Position numbers and translations under genes: made by a program. Shown piece after piece: positions 8,185-17,530 of a DNA stretch of 62,326 nucleotides (positions are counted from its first letter, which is position 1; each line of letters starts with the position of its first letter). Below the pieces are notes generated by a model. The model did not search any database. It had not been told where the DNA came from and worked only from the letters and a program-made list of their open reading frames with translations. The stretch comes from JAYWIG01 sp043789035 (GTDB lineage: Bacteria; Pseudomonadota; Gammaproteobacteria; Burkholderiales; Burkholderiaceae_E): positions 1 through 62,326 of the forward strand of contig JAYWIG010000084.1 of assembly GCA_043789035.1 (NCBI GenBank). Direction: 5' to 3'.

Positions 8185-9891
8185 CTAAGTTGTGCTTGGG
8201 CAAAGATATTGATCGGCCAATTTATTGAACGCATCAAGTTTCGCATCGATAACCCCCTCGTCTCGCATCAAGCTGGCTACTTCAATCGCAATTGATTTAG
8301 CAAGTTTCGCATCTAAAAAAAGCAGCCTAGAACGTCTCGCTAAAACATCCTCAACGGTTCGAGCATACTCGAAGCGAACCGCAAAACGCACCATCGCCGC
8401 CGTCAACCCTTCGGTTAACACGACGTTTGCGCCGTCCATACTTTGCAATTGAATTTGCTCAGACCCGTATGAGTGCGCGCCAGGCGATGCGCTAATCGAT
8501 TCGTTAACGACACTCTCACCCCCACCGATTAAACGCATCTGAGCAGTCGAGCCAATTTCATCGCCCTTTGCAATTGCACGTCGATGAAGCAAAGCATCGG
8601 CAAAGCAACGTTCTAAAACATCTTCGGCCATCGCACGATAAGTAGTCCATTTACCACCAGTGACCGTGACAAGACCGCTTCGACTTACCAGAATCGTATG
8701 TTCGCGGCTTAGTTTTTTGGTGCTCTCGCCATCTTCATCGGGCGGTTTCACAAGAGGGCGTAACCCAACCCATATACTTTTCACGTCGCTACGCTTAGGT
8801 CCGCGGGTTAAGTAGCGGGCAGATTCATTCAGGATAAAGTCGATTTCCTCGTCGAACGCTAACGGTTCGCGAGCTAAATCATGTCTAGGTGTATCGGTAG
8901 TTCCTAGAATGACTTTACCCAACCAAGGTACGGCGAACAGTACTCGACCATCGACGGTTTTTGGCACCATAAGCGCATGATCAGAATTCAAAAATTCGCG
9001 ATCAACAACAATATGTACACCTTGGCTAGGTGCAACCATCGGTTTTACTGGACGCCCACTTTTACTAGGTACAACCTTGCCATCTAATTGGCGTAGCTCG
9101 TCGACCCATACCCCTGTAGCATTAATGACGCAGCGGGATTTAATTTCGTAGGTTTTACCCGTTTCACTATCGGATACTTCTAGCCCCGAAACTTTGTTGC
9201 CGTCATAGTTCAAGCGCAAAGCCCGGCAATAGTTCACCAGCAACGCACCATATGTAGCAGCAGTTCTTGCCAGAGCCAAAGCAAGCCTTGCATCATTAAA
9301 CTGTCCATCCCAATACTTCACGCTACCGAGCAAGCCTTCCGCTCTGGCGGCGGGCAAGCAGCTAAGCGTTTGTGCTTTGTTCAAAAACTCAGTTTTTCCT
9401 AAGCCTGCCTTGCCTGCAAGCACGTCATACATCATCAAACCGACCCCGTAAAAAGGCTTTTCCCACCATTTATACGAAGGCATGATGAAAGGTAATGGCT
9501 GCGCTATATGCGGAGCGTTATGCAGTAAGGTTGTGCGCTCATGTAACGCTTCTCGGACCAGCCTAATATTGCCCTGCGCTAGGTAACGAACCCCGCCATG
9601 GAGCAACTTTGTAGCACGCGATGAAGTGCCTTTGGCAAAGTCATGCGAATCCACCAGTACTACGCTAAAACCTCGAGATGCGGCGTCAAGCGCGACGCCT
9701 AAACCAGTCGCACCCCCTCCCACAACCGCCACATCGTATTGAATGGGCTGCGACAGTCTGGCAATAAGCTCATGACGCTGGGTAGGTAGAAGTGCTGTGT
9801 GATTTAAGTTCACTGTGATAGTCGGTAGATTAAAAGTGCTGCGTGTTCTCGAAAATTCAAAATCTTCAAGCAACACGCAGCCAGGTCCCAA
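8185..9891 (-). CDS. glpD: FAD-dependent glycerol-3-phosphate dehydrogenase
   Basis: Oxidises sn-glycerol 3-phosphate to dihydroxyacetone phosphate at the inner membrane and passes electrons to quinone. The FAD dinucleotide fold is at YDVAVVGGGATGLGVALDAASRG, followed by SSRATKLLHGGVRYL, both diagnostic of GlpD. The C-terminal GlpD domain follows TGGKWTTYR. The longest frame opens with TTG at 9891 and has a non-conserved tail of about 35 residues. GTG at 9876 or 9813 could be the true start; no Shine-Dalgarno decides. It is the last gene of the glycerol ABC operon, 17 nt after glpV. Confidence 0.93.
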   Translation of the reverse strand: MGPGCVLLEDFEFSRTRSTFNLPTITVNLNHTALLPTQRHELIARLSQPIQYDVAVVGGGATGLGVALDAASRGFSVVLVDSHDFAKGTSSRATKLLHGGVRYLAQGNIRLVREALHERTTLLHNAPHIAQPLPFIMPSYKWWEKPFYGVGLMMYDVLAGKAGLGKTEFLNKAQTLSCLPAARAEGLLGSVKYWDGQFNDARLALALARTAATYGALLVNYCRALRLNYDGNKVSGLEVSDSETGKTYEIKSRCVINATGVWVDELRQLDGKVVPSKSGRPVKPMVAPSQGVHIVVDREFLNSDHALMVPKTVDGRVLFAVPWLGKVILGTTDTPRHDLAREPLAFDEEIDFILNESARYLTRGPKRSDVKSIWVGLRPLVKPPDEDGESTKKLSREHTILVSRSGLVTVTGGKWTTYRAMAEDVLERCFADALLHRRAIAKGDEIGSTAQMRLIGGGESVVNESISASPGAHSYGSEQIQLQSMDGANVVLTEGLTAAMVRFAVRFEYARTVEDVLARRSRLLFLDAKLAKSIAIEVASLMRDEGVIDAKLDAFNKLADQYLCPSTT

Positions 9892-9908
9892 AGAACTATG
9901 ACACTTAC

Positions 9909-11639
9909 TTATCGAACCTTACCGTTCTTCCATGCGTTCAACAACGTGTCGTAGGCAATGGTCTCGCCTTTTGGCTTCTCATTGGCCAGCTTCTTCCATG
10001 GCGCGCCCTTGTCACTTAAATACTTATTAGGGTCGCCTTTTAGATTGAGCTTAGGAGCACAACGAGCCATACCAGAGCGCTCTAAACGAGCCATCACGTT
10101 GTCCATCTCTTCGGCAAGATTATCCATCGCAGCTTGCGGTGTTTTTTCACCCGTTACTGCAACTGCAACGTTCTTCCACCAGAGTTGAGCAAGCTTAGGA
10201 TAATCGGGCACATTCGTTCCTGTTGGTGTCCACGCAACCCGAGCCGGGCTGCGATAGAACTCAACCAAGCCGCCTAATTTAGGTGCAAGATCAGTCATCG
10301 CTTTCGATTGAATATCGCTTTCACGAATCGGTGTTAAACCAACAATCGTTTTCTTCAGTGAAGTCGTTTTAGCCGTCACGAACTGCGCATACAACCAGGC
10401 CGCCGCGGTTTTATTAGCGTCATGATCTTTAAAGAATGTCCATGAACCAACGTCTTGATAGCCGTTTTGCATACCTTGCTTCCAGTACGGGCCATTGGGG
10501 CCAGGGGCCATACGCCACTTAGGTGTGCCATCCTCATTCACGACAGGCAAACCTTTCTTGGTCATATCAGCCGTAAATGCTGTGTACCAGAAAATTTGCT
10601 GTGCAATTTGGCCTTGAGCGGGCACAGGGCCAGCTTCACCGAAAGTCATGCCAATGGCTTCTTTAGGCGAATACTTCTTCATCCAATCAATATACTTTGT
10701 AAGTGCGTAAACAGCGGCTGGTGAGTTGGTCGCACCACCACGTGAAACGGATGCACCTTGTGGGTTACAACCATCTGCTGATGCACGAATACCCCACTCA
10801 TCGACTGGCTTTCCGTTTGGAATACCGATGTCTGCTGTGCCGGCCATCGACAGCCAAGCGTCAGTAAAGCGCCATCCCAGCGATGGGTCTTTCTTACCGT
10901 AATCCATATGCCCATAAATTGGTTTGCCATCGATAGTCTTTACATCATTGGTAAAGAACTCAGCGATGTCCTCGTACGCACTCCAATTGAGCGGCACACC
11001 TAAGTCATAACCAAACTTGGCTTTAAACTTCTCTTTTAAATCTGGGCGAGCGAACAAGTCAGCACGGAACCAATACAGATTAGCAAACTGTTGATCTGGC
11101 AGCTGATACAGCTTTTTATCTGGGCCAGTGGTGAAACTTGTGCCGATAAAGTCCTTCAGATCAAGGCCTGGGTTTGTCCACTCTTTACCTGCACCTGCCA
11201 TGTAGTCGGTGAGGTTCCTGATCTTGCCATAACGATAATGCGTGCCAATTAAATCGGAGTCGCTAATCCAGCCATCGTAAATCGACTTACCAGACTGCAT
11301 CGACGTTTGAAGCTTCTCAACGACATCACCCTCTTGAATCAAATCATGCTTGACTTTGATTCCAGTAATCTCTTCAAAAGCTTTCGCCATTGTTTTGGAT
11401 TCATACTCATGGGTGGTGATGGTTTCAGAAACCACCGATATCTCCTTTACGCCTTTGGCCTTGAGCTTTTTAGCCGCATCGATGAACCATTTCATCTCGA
11501 CAGCTTGTTGCTCTTTGGTTAACGTCGATGGTTGAAACTCTGTGTCAATCCATCGCTTTGCGGCCGCCTCATCGGCGAGCGCTTGGCCCATGGCTGCACA
11601 GGCGATTGCCACTGCAAGTACGGAATATTTCAATTTCAT
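9909..11639 (-). CDS. glpV: Glycerol ABC transporter substrate-binding protein
   Basis: Periplasmic binding protein (about 576 aa) delivering glycerol to the GlpPQ permeases. Start ATG 11639 is chosen because GAGGAG lies 8 nt upstream; an in-frame TTG two codons earlier sits on top of that site. A signal peptide (KLKYSVLAVAIACAAMGQALA) precedes a large extracellular solute-binding domain. The unusual length and the neighbours (small DUF2160 membrane protein, two permeases, two ATPases, GlpD) match the GlpSTPQUV system described in Rhizobium. Specificity for glycerol is inferred from operon content. Confidence 0.88.
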   Translation of the reverse strand: MKLKYSVLAVAIACAAMGQALADEAAAKRWIDTEFQPSTLTKEQQAVEMKWFIDAAKKLKAKGVKEISVVSETITTHEYESKTMAKAFEEITGIKVKHDLIQEGDVVEKLQTSMQSGKSIYDGWISDSDLIGTHYRYGKIRNLTDYMAGAGKEWTNPGLDLKDFIGTSFTTGPDKKLYQLPDQQFANLYWFRADLFARPDLKEKFKAKFGYDLGVPLNWSAYEDIAEFFTNDVKTIDGKPIYGHMDYGKKDPSLGWRFTDAWLSMAGTADIGIPNGKPVDEWGIRASADGCNPQGASVSRGGATNSPAAVYALTKYIDWMKKYSPKEAIGMTFGEAGPVPAQGQIAQQIFWYTAFTADMTKKGLPVVNEDGTPKWRMAPGPNGPYWKQGMQNGYQDVGSWTFFKDHDANKTAAAWLYAQFVTAKTTSLKKTIVGLTPIRESDIQSKAMTDLAPKLGGLVEFYRSPARVAWTPTGTNVPDYPKLAQLWWKNVAVAVTGEKTPQAAMDNLAEEMDNVMARLERSGMARCAPKLNLKGDPNKYLSDKGAPWKKLANEKPKGETIAYDTLLNAWKNGKVR

Positions 11640-11728
11640 GATCAATCTCCTCTTATAGGTATTCCCTGTTTTACACTGATGCTGGCTCCAGGAAACATCA
11701 AGCCAACACTTTTCCGGAACTTTTTTGC

Positions 11729-12037
11729 CTAGCCTTTCCTCATGATCAAAGCTAGCAACAACATTGAAAGCACAAAGCTAATCCAAATCGATGGCTCAGT
11801 CTCTAAACCGAACCAGGTCATTAACTTTCCGCTTATGCCAACAAAACCCAAATTCACGTAAGCTGCACTCAGCAAACCAATAAAAAGCCGGTCGCCTCGG
11901 GTGGTTTCTATGGGTAAGAAACCTTTGCGCAATATCGTGGGTGACTTCATTTCCCACATAGTCATGCCAATCAGCATCAAGACGATGCAGATAAAAAATA
12001 CCGAGACCGGTAAAGTCCAAGCCATCCATTCAAACAT
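11729..12037 (-). CDS. glpU: Small DUF2160 membrane protein of the glycerol ABC operon
   Basis: Integral membrane protein of about 102 aa with three hydrophobic segments (LPVSVFFICIVLMLIGMTMW, the FIGLLSAAYVNLGFVGI region, and IWISFVLSMLLLALIM). It matches DUF2160 proteins encoded between the permease and binding-protein genes of GlpSTPQUV operons. ATG 12037 is preferred over GTG 12049 because a GGTGGAG Shine-Dalgarno lies just upstream of it. Its biochemical role is not established; a transporter accessory function is inferred from conserved position. Confidence 0.82.
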   Translation of the reverse strand: MFEWMAWTLPVSVFFICIVLMLIGMTMWEMKSPTILRKGFLPIETTRGDRLFIGLLSAAYVNLGFVGISGKLMTWFGLETEPSIWISFVLSMLLLALIMRKG

Positions 12038-12061
12038 TGCTTGCTCCACCTATATTCGTCA

Positions 12062-12886
12062 TCACACCCGCCCCATCGCAAAGCCTTTGGCAATATAGTT
12101 GCGCACAAACCAAATCACGATGGCACCAGGCACAATCGTCAAAACGCCAGCAGCCGCCAAAGTAGCCCAATCCATTCCGGAGGCTGATACGGTTCGCGTC
12201 ATGGTTGCCACAATCGGCTTAGCATTCACACTAGTGAGCGTTCTCGCAAGTAGTAATTCCACCCAGCTAAACATAAAGCAAAAGAACGCTGCAACGCCGA
12301 CACCGGCCTTTATCAAAGGCATAAAAATCTTGACGAAAAAACTTGGGAACGTATAACCATCAATGTAGGCAGTTTCATCAATTTCCCTCGGGATACCGCT
12401 CATAAACCCTTCGAGAATCCACACCGCCAGCGGCACATTGAATAACAAGTGCGCTAACGCAACAGCAATATGGGTATCCATCAAACCGACGGTCGTATAG
12501 AGCTGAAAGAACGGCAGTAGGAATACCGCTGGTGGTGTCATTCGATTGGTAAGCAACCAAAAGAAAATATGCTTATCGCCTAAAAAACTGTAGCGCGAAA
12601 ATGCATAGGCTGCCGGAAGGGCGACTGATATCGAAATCACCGTGTTGATTGCGACATAAATCAAGCTGTTGATGTAGCCAGAATACCAAGAGGGATCAGT
12701 CAAAATAGTGATGTAATTTGCCCAAGTGAATTGCTTGGGGAAAAGCGAAAAACTCGCTAAGATCTCTTGATTGGTTTTGAACGACATATTGAGCATCCAA
12801 TACACTGGCAAAAGCGCGAAGATCAAATACGCGATTAAAAAAAGCGTACGCTTTTGAAACTTGGGTTTGTTCAAACCATTACTCAT
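12062..12886 (-). CDS. glpQ: Glycerol ABC transporter permease (second)
   Basis: Inner-membrane permease of the MalG type with six predicted membrane segments. The cytoplasmic EAA loop, which contacts the ATPases, is visible as PREIDETAYIDGYTFPSFF. ATG 12886 is preferred: it overlaps the end of glpP by 8 nt and has AAAGGCGG upstream. The longer frame from 12925 adds 13 residues without family support. It works with GlpP to form the translocation path. Confidence 0.88.
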   Translation of the reverse strand: MSNGLNKPKFQKRTLFLIAYLIFALLPVYWMLNMSFKTNQEILASFSLFPKQFTWANYITILTDPSWYSGYINSLIYVAINTVISISVALPAAYAFSRYSFLGDKHIFFWLLTNRMTPPAVFLLPFFQLYTTVGLMDTHIAVALAHLLFNVPLAVWILEGFMSGIPREIDETAYIDGYTFPSFFVKIFMPLIKAGVGVAAFFCFMFSWVELLLARTLTSVNAKPIVATMTRTVSASGMDWATLAAAGVLTIVPGAIVIWFVRNYIAKGFAMGRV

Positions 12887-13778
12887 GGCCGCCTTTCGAG
12901 TCTTGAGAATCGTTAGCACCCACACGCTGCATCCAGTTGTATAAGATAAAACACATCAACAGAATAATTAGAAAATAAATCAGCGAAAATGCTGCTGCAG
13001 GGCCTAAATCAAATTGACCAACGGCTTTTTGGGTCAGGAACTGCGATAGGAATGTGGTGGCATTTCCAGGGCCACCACCTGTAAGCACAAACGGCTCGGT
13101 GTAAATCATGAAACTATCCATGAATCGAAGTAGCACCGCGATCACCAGTACACCGCGCATCTTAGGTAGCTGCACATACCAAAACACCGCAAGTTTGCTG
13201 GCCCCATCAATGCGCGCTGCTTGGTAATAAGCATCGGGAATTGAACGCAAGCCTGCATAACTAAGCAGAGCGACTAACGGCGTCCAGTGCCATACATCCA
13301 TCATTAGTACGGTCAGCCACGCATGGAGTGCGTTTCCAGTGTAGCTGTAATCAATGCCCAGTTTTTGTAACGCCGCTCCCATTAAACCAATGTCGGCCCG
13401 ACCAAAAATTTGCCAAATCGTGCCCACCACATTCCAAGGAATGAGCAGCGAGAGCGCGACGATGACCAAAACAGCAGAGGCCTTCCAACCAGTGGCAGGC
13501 ATAGACAACGCTAACAATATACCTAGTGGAATTTCGACTAGTAACACGGCAAGAGAAAACTGCAGTTGCCGAAACAATGCGCTATGCAACTCTTCATCGC
13601 GCATCACGGATACGAACCATTCCGTGCCTACAAACACTCTGCGGTCAGGCGAAATAATGTCTTGCACTGAATAGTTCACGACCGTCATTAAGGGCAAGAT
13701 TGCAGAGAACGCCACGCAGATAAGCACTGGCAGAATTAAAAACCAAGCTTTTTGATTCACTGGTTTAATGGCGCTCAT
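12879..13778 (-). CDS. glpP: Glycerol ABC transporter permease (first)
   Basis: MalF/UgpA-type inner-membrane permease, 299 aa, with six hydrophobic segments starting at WFLILPVLICVAFSAILPL. The EAA-type loop IPDAYYQAARIDGASKLAVFW is present. It overlaps glpT by 4 nt (ATGA) and glpQ by 8 nt, so the transporter subunits are translationally coupled. Confidence 0.88.
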   Translation of the reverse strand: MSAIKPVNQKAWFLILPVLICVAFSAILPLMTVVNYSVQDIISPDRRVFVGTEWFVSVMRDEELHSALFRQLQFSLAVLLVEIPLGILLALSMPATGWKASAVLVIVALSLLIPWNVVGTIWQIFGRADIGLMGAALQKLGIDYSYTGNALHAWLTVLMMDVWHWTPLVALLSYAGLRSIPDAYYQAARIDGASKLAVFWYVQLPKMRGVLVIAVLLRFMDSFMIYTEPFVLTGGGPGNATTFLSQFLTQKAVGQFDLGPAAAFSLIYFLIILLMCFILYNWMQRVGANDSQDSKGGHE

Positions 13779-14851
13779 TTCACAAGCTCCTCATTTTTAT
13801 AAAAACACGTTTGCTCTGTTAAGACTTGTAGCCATACTACGCTGCCCGGCCCCGGTAGCGATTGCGATTGCGACAACCTTGCTTTGATTGAATGCTCGCC
13901 CAGCGAAGCCGTTAACAAAACATGGGTTCCCACGTCCTGTGTACGAACGACGGTCATCGGTAAAGCATCACTCTGATTAGGCTGGGCAATCCGGACATAC
14001 TCTGGCCTAACACCTAATTTCAAAGCGCCCTGCGGAATTGACCGAGATGTGGGTAAATCTAATGAAAAACCAGCGATATTCATTCTAGAGTCTTGTACGT
14101 TCCCGTTTAAGAAATTCATGCCTGGGGAGCCAATAAAATGCCCAACAAAGGTGTGGCTTGGTCGCTCAAATAAATCGGCAGCGGAACCGACTTGAACGGC
14201 CTTGCCTCGGGTCATTACGATGACTTGCTCTGCAAAAGTCAGTGCTTCGATTTGATCGTGCGTAACATAAATGAGTGTGAGTTTTAGCTCATGATGAATT
14301 TGCTTTAACTTGCGGCGTAACTGCCACTTTAAATGCGGATCGATGACAGTGAGTGGTTCATCAAACAAAATTGCCGATACATCGGGGCGAACCAAGCCTC
14401 TGCCTAGAGATATTTTTTGCTTCGCATCCGCAGATAGGCCAGCAGCTCGTTGCTTTAACTGCCCTCCAAGCTCCAACATTTCGGCGATCTCTGCAACCCG
14501 TTTTTTTATCTGATCTGGCGCAACCTTTCGGTTTCGCAACGGGAAGGCGAGATTATCTTCAACCGTCATCGTGTCGTAGATCACTGGGAACTGGAATACT
14601 TGGGCAATATTGCGCTCTTGCGGTGAGGCGTAGGTGACGTCTTTACCATCAAACTTTACGCTGCCTTGGGAGGGAACAAGCAAGCCAGACATAATATTAA
14701 GCATGGTAGTTTTGCCGCAGCCCGAAGGCCCCAACAAAGCATAGGCACCGCCATCTTCAAAAGTCATTTTCAGAGGTAATAATGCGTAATCGCTATCTTC
14801 CTTAGGATTTGGCTTATAAGCATGAACTAAATCGAGATCAATACGTGCCAT
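13775..14851 (-). CDS. glpT: Glycerol ABC transporter ATPase with degenerate signature motif
   Basis: MalK-type ATPase of 358 aa with a C-terminal OB/TOBE domain. Walker A is GPSGCGKTT, Walker B is AILFDEPL and the switch His is in YVTHDQIEAL. The ABC signature reads LSADAKQKIS instead of LSGGQ, while the partner ATPase GlpS has a canonical one. This predicts an asymmetric ATPase pair with one fully competent site. It begins 2 nt after glpS and overlaps glpP by 4 nt. Confidence 0.88.
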   Translation of the reverse strand: MARIDLDLVHAYKPNPKEDSDYALLPLKMTFEDGGAYALLGPSGCGKTTMLNIMSGLLVPSQGSVKFDGKDVTYASPQERNIAQVFQFPVIYDTMTVEDNLAFPLRNRKVAPDQIKKRVAEIAEMLELGGQLKQRAAGLSADAKQKISLGRGLVRPDVSAILFDEPLTVIDPHLKWQLRRKLKQIHHELKLTLIYVTHDQIEALTFAEQVIVMTRGKAVQVGSAADLFERPSHTFVGHFIGSPGMNFLNGNVQDSRMNIAGFSLDLPTSRSIPQGALKLGVRPEYVRIAQPNQSDALPMTVVRTQDVGTHVLLTASLGEHSIKARLSQSQSLPGPGSVVWLQVLTEQTCFYKNEELVK

Positions 14852-14853
14852 GC

Positions 14854-15891
14854 CTATTGCCTATTCTTCGATGCTGACGACACTAAAAAGCCCTTGTCAT
14901 CAAACACATAAACATGCGATTTACTAAAGTAAAGTTCGACATTCGCTCCTAACTCAAAAGTATGCACACCGGTTAGCTGTGCCACTAAAGGCCCTATGCG
15001 AGACGATACATGCAGGTAAGTATCGGACCCAGAAATTTCTACAAGTTCCACCGTACACGCGATTGCGCTATCTCCGTTCTGCGAATGCACTCTCAACGCG
15101 CTGGCTCGTATGCCGGCGGTGAACGTACTAGCAATATCTAATTTCACTCCGCTCTCAGTCACCGCCTGGGCCGAAACCAAATTCATCGGAGGATCACTAA
15201 AAGCTTTAGCCACTCGAATTGATTTTGGATTGTGGAACACTTCGGCGGTCGGGCCGAACTGAAGTAATTCACCTGCATCGAGAACTGCGGTGTAACCACC
15301 AAGCAACAGGGCTTCACTAGGCTCCGTTGTTGCATAAATGACTGTTGAATCACCTGCGGCAAACAATGCGCTCAGCTCTTCGCGCAACTCTTCGCGCAGC
15401 TTGTAGTCTAGATTTACTAGCGGTTCGTCAAGCAGCATGAGCGGTGCTGCTTTCGCTAACGCCCGCGCCAAAGCCACCCTTTGTTGTTGGCCACCTGATA
15501 GCTCTGCTGGAAGTCGATCTAAGAACATCTCAATATGAAGTTTCTCGGCCAGTGCCACAACTTTGGCGTCGATATTTGAATCGCCTCGTAATTTCATGGG
15601 CGACGCAATGTTGTGCCGCACGCTCATTGACGGGTAATTGATGAACTGTTGATAAACCATCGCCACATTGCGCTCACGCACTGGAACGCCAACCACGGAT
15701 TTACCGTCTACCGTGACCTGACCGGAAGTAGGCGCGTCTAGCCCAGCCATGAGTCGCATTAAGCTAGTTTTGCCAGCTTGCGTCGCACCAAGTAAAACCG
15801 TCACCGCACCCCTTGGTGGAGCAATCGTCATGTTGTACAACCACGACTGCGCTCCCACCCTCTTGGACACTCCATCCAGAGACAACAACAT
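14854..15891 (-). CDS. glpS: Glycerol ABC transporter ATPase
   Basis: First gene of the operon, 345 aa, MalK-type. Walker A is GATQAGKTS (Gln where Gly or Ser is common), the signature LSGGQQQRVALARAL is canonical, Walker B is LMLLDEPL and the D-loop is LVNLDYKL. The switch-loop His is replaced: the usual T-H-D reads YATTEPSEAL. So GlpS has a good signature but no H-loop His, while GlpT has the His but a poor signature, and the two look complementary. A TOBE-like domain ends the protein. The start ATG has an AAGGGG-type ribosome site. Confidence 0.88.
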   Translation of the reverse strand: MLLSLDGVSKRVGAQSWLYNMTIAPPRGAVTVLLGATQAGKTSLMRLMAGLDAPTSGQVTVDGKSVVGVPVRERNVAMVYQQFINYPSMSVRHNIASPMKLRGDSNIDAKVVALAEKLHIEMFLDRLPAELSGGQQQRVALARALAKAAPLMLLDEPLVNLDYKLREELREELSALFAAGDSTVIYATTEPSEALLLGGYTAVLDAGELLQFGPTAEVFHNPKSIRVAKAFSDPPMNLVSAQAVTESGVKLDIASTFTAGIRASALRVHSQNGDSAIACTVELVEISGSDTYLHVSSRIGPLVAQLTGVHTFELGANVELYFSKSHVYVFDDKGFLVSSASKNRQ

Positions 15892-16055
15892 CCCTACCCC
15901 TTATGCCTATTTCGGCTGCTCGCATCGCGGTATCATGACCGTAACGCTTTATATTTATTCGATTTTGACTATTATTGTTCGTTTAGACGCGTTTTGTAAA
16001 GTTAAGGAATAGAATATTTTCTTTTCGATTCTTTTCCGCTTAACAATCTGTTCTT
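15892..16055. promoter_or_regulatory. Divergent glpS / glpR control region
   Basis: AT-rich 164-nt region. For glpS (minus strand) there is TTTACA (complement of 15995-16000) and AATAAT (complement of 15971-15976) spaced 18 nt. A CGAACA half-site of the E. coli GlpR consensus (complement of 15976-15981) touches that -10. TTCGATT is repeated at 15958-15964 and 16024-16030. Control by the adjacent DeoR regulator is inferred. Confidence 0.5.
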
Positions 16056-16826
16056 ATGAATCCAAATCCACGCCAAATCACCTTGCTCGAAGTCGTTAGA
16101 ACCCAAGGGTCGGTAACGGTTGAAGAGTTAGCGACTCAGCTTGGCGTCACTCTCCAAACTGTCAGGCGCGACGTACAAAAAATGGCAGAAAATGGGCTTT
16201 TAGCCCGCTTTCACGGCGGCGTGAGGGTGCCTAGTTCGACCACCAAAAATATCGAACATCAACAGCGCGAGAGCCTAAATGCAGACGGCAAAACTCGAAT
16301 CGCAAAAGCCGTTGCAGCGGTTGTACCCAATGATTGTTCGTTAATTCTCAATATCGGTACAACGACTGAAGCAATTGCCAAGGCACTGATCAATCACACT
16401 GGATTACGAGTGATTACGAACAACTTGAATGTCGCATCCATCTTAAGCGTGAACCCTGCCTGTGAAGTGATTGTCGTCGGCGGCGTTGTTCGTACCCGTG
16501 ACAGAGGCATAGTCGGAGAGGCCGCTGTTGAATTCATCAAGCAATTCAAAGTCGACATCGCCATTATTGGTATTTCTGGCATTGAAACTGATGGCACGCT
16601 ACGCGACTATGACTATCGAGAAGTCAAAGTTTCTCAGGCCATTATTTCGCATGCACGCGAAGTGTGGCTGGCTGCCGATCAGAGTAAATTTAATCGACCA
16701 GCCATGGTTGAGCTGGCTCGCCTTTCGCAAATTGACAAACTCTTTACCGATGCCAAACCGCCAGAACCTTATCCAACACTATTGGAAGAGGCTGGCGTTG
16801 AGTGCATTGAAGCCGATGCTCACTAA
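16056..16826 (+). CDS. glpR: DeoR-family repressor of glycerol genes
   Basis: 256-aa regulator with an N-terminal DeoR helix-turn-helix (VTVEELATQLGVTLQTVRRDVQKM, residues about 20-45) followed by GLLARFHGGV. The C-terminal sugar-phosphate sensor fold has NIGTTTEAIAKAL and GISGIETDGTLRDYD. Divergent to the glycerol transporter operon, it probably represses it and senses glycerol 3-phosphate, as GlpR does in E. coli. It overlaps the GNAT gene by 11 nt. Confidence 0.87.
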   Translation: MNPNPRQITLLEVVRTQGSVTVEELATQLGVTLQTVRRDVQKMAENGLLARFHGGVRVPSSTTKNIEHQQRESLNADGKTRIAKAVAAVVPNDCSLILNIGTTTEAIAKALINHTGLRVITNNLNVASILSVNPACEVIVVGGVVRTRDRGIVGEAAVEFIKQFKVDIAIIGISGIETDGTLRDYDYREVKVSQAIISHAREVWLAADQSKFNRPAMVELARLSQIDKLFTDAKPPEPYPTLLEEAGVECIEADAH

Positions 16827-17337
16827 ACCTCTAATAGCTTTTACTACCGCACGATTCCAATGCCGCGATTTTGTTTCTGATGAAAGCGCTTTCGCTATCA
16901 GCATCGGGATATTTGAAGATCAGGGTGAATTCGAACAAGTCTTGCAATGGCAAGCGAAACGCCCTCGCGAGAACTTTCAATTAGCAATCATTGAATCCGC
17001 CACAGCTAAACTGATAGGAACTGCAGGGGTGTTGATGGAAGGTAAAGGCGGTGGCGACGCGAAACTAGTTTTAAACTTGGCTCAAAGCACGCAGGGTAGA
17101 TACGCAGTCGCTTTCGAGATTGGCTACGGCGTACTTAACTGGGCGTTTGATGCGCTATCACTTACCCAAATCAGCGTTCACATTTCGGAGAATCAAAGCA
17201 CCGCCCAAAAGCTCGCGCGGTATGCAAAATTCTCGCATGTTGACAAGGATTCAGAAAGTAGTATGCAAATCTGGCACTTGAGCTACGGCACCTGGGCAGA
17301 ACACACCGGAAAATTATGGAAGAACCATGGAAAATAG
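16816..17337 (+). CDS. GNAT-family N-acetyltransferase
   Basis: 173-aa acetyltransferase of the RimJ/RimL-like group. The start ATG 16816 lies inside the end of glpR; a longer open frame exists upstream but it only shadows glpR. Visible are the fold hallmarks ENFQLAIIESATAKLIGTAGVLM, a strand and loop QGRYAVAFEIGYGVLNWAFD, and the C-terminal ENQSTAQKLARYAKF, the usual N-x-x-S-x-x-x-A-x-K helix. The acceptor substrate is unknown. It overlaps slyX by 11 nt, so the three genes glpR, GNAT and slyX may share a transcript. Confidence 0.78.
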   Translation: MLTKPLIAFTTARFQCRDFVSDESAFAISIGIFEDQGEFEQVLQWQAKRPRENFQLAIIESATAKLIGTAGVLMEGKGGGDAKLVLNLAQSTQGRYAVAFEIGYGVLNWAFDALSLTQISVHISENQSTAQKLARYAKFSHVDKDSESSMQIWHLSYGTWAEHTGKLWKNHGK

Positions 17338-17530
17338 AATAACAGAATTAGAGATCAAGCTTAGCTTTGCCGAAGCTACGATTGAATCTTTGAATCAAAC
17401 TGTATTTAAGCATCAGCAGCAGCTTGATCGCCTGCAATTTGACTTGCGGTCACTTCGCGAAGAACTCGCTAATAGCCAAGGCAATGCGCCCCAGCGCAGC
17501 TTGCAAGACGAAGTGCCGCCGCATTACTAA
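17327..17530 (+). CDS. slyX: SlyX-family coiled-coil protein
   Basis: 67-aa cytoplasmic protein with heptad pattern through most of its length (ITELEIKLSFAEATIESLNQ onward) and the conserved C-terminal PPHY. Function of SlyX is not established. Its stop overlaps that of the opposite-strand lipoprotein gene by 4 nt. Confidence 0.88.
   Translation: MENRITELEIKLSFAEATIESLNQTVFKHQQQLDRLQFDLRSLREELANSQGNAPQRSLQDEVPPHY

Noticed and set aside
16528..16815. N-terminal extension of the GNAT gene
   Set aside because: Runs out of frame through glpR, a clear DeoR regulator; the GNAT fold starts after ATG 16816.
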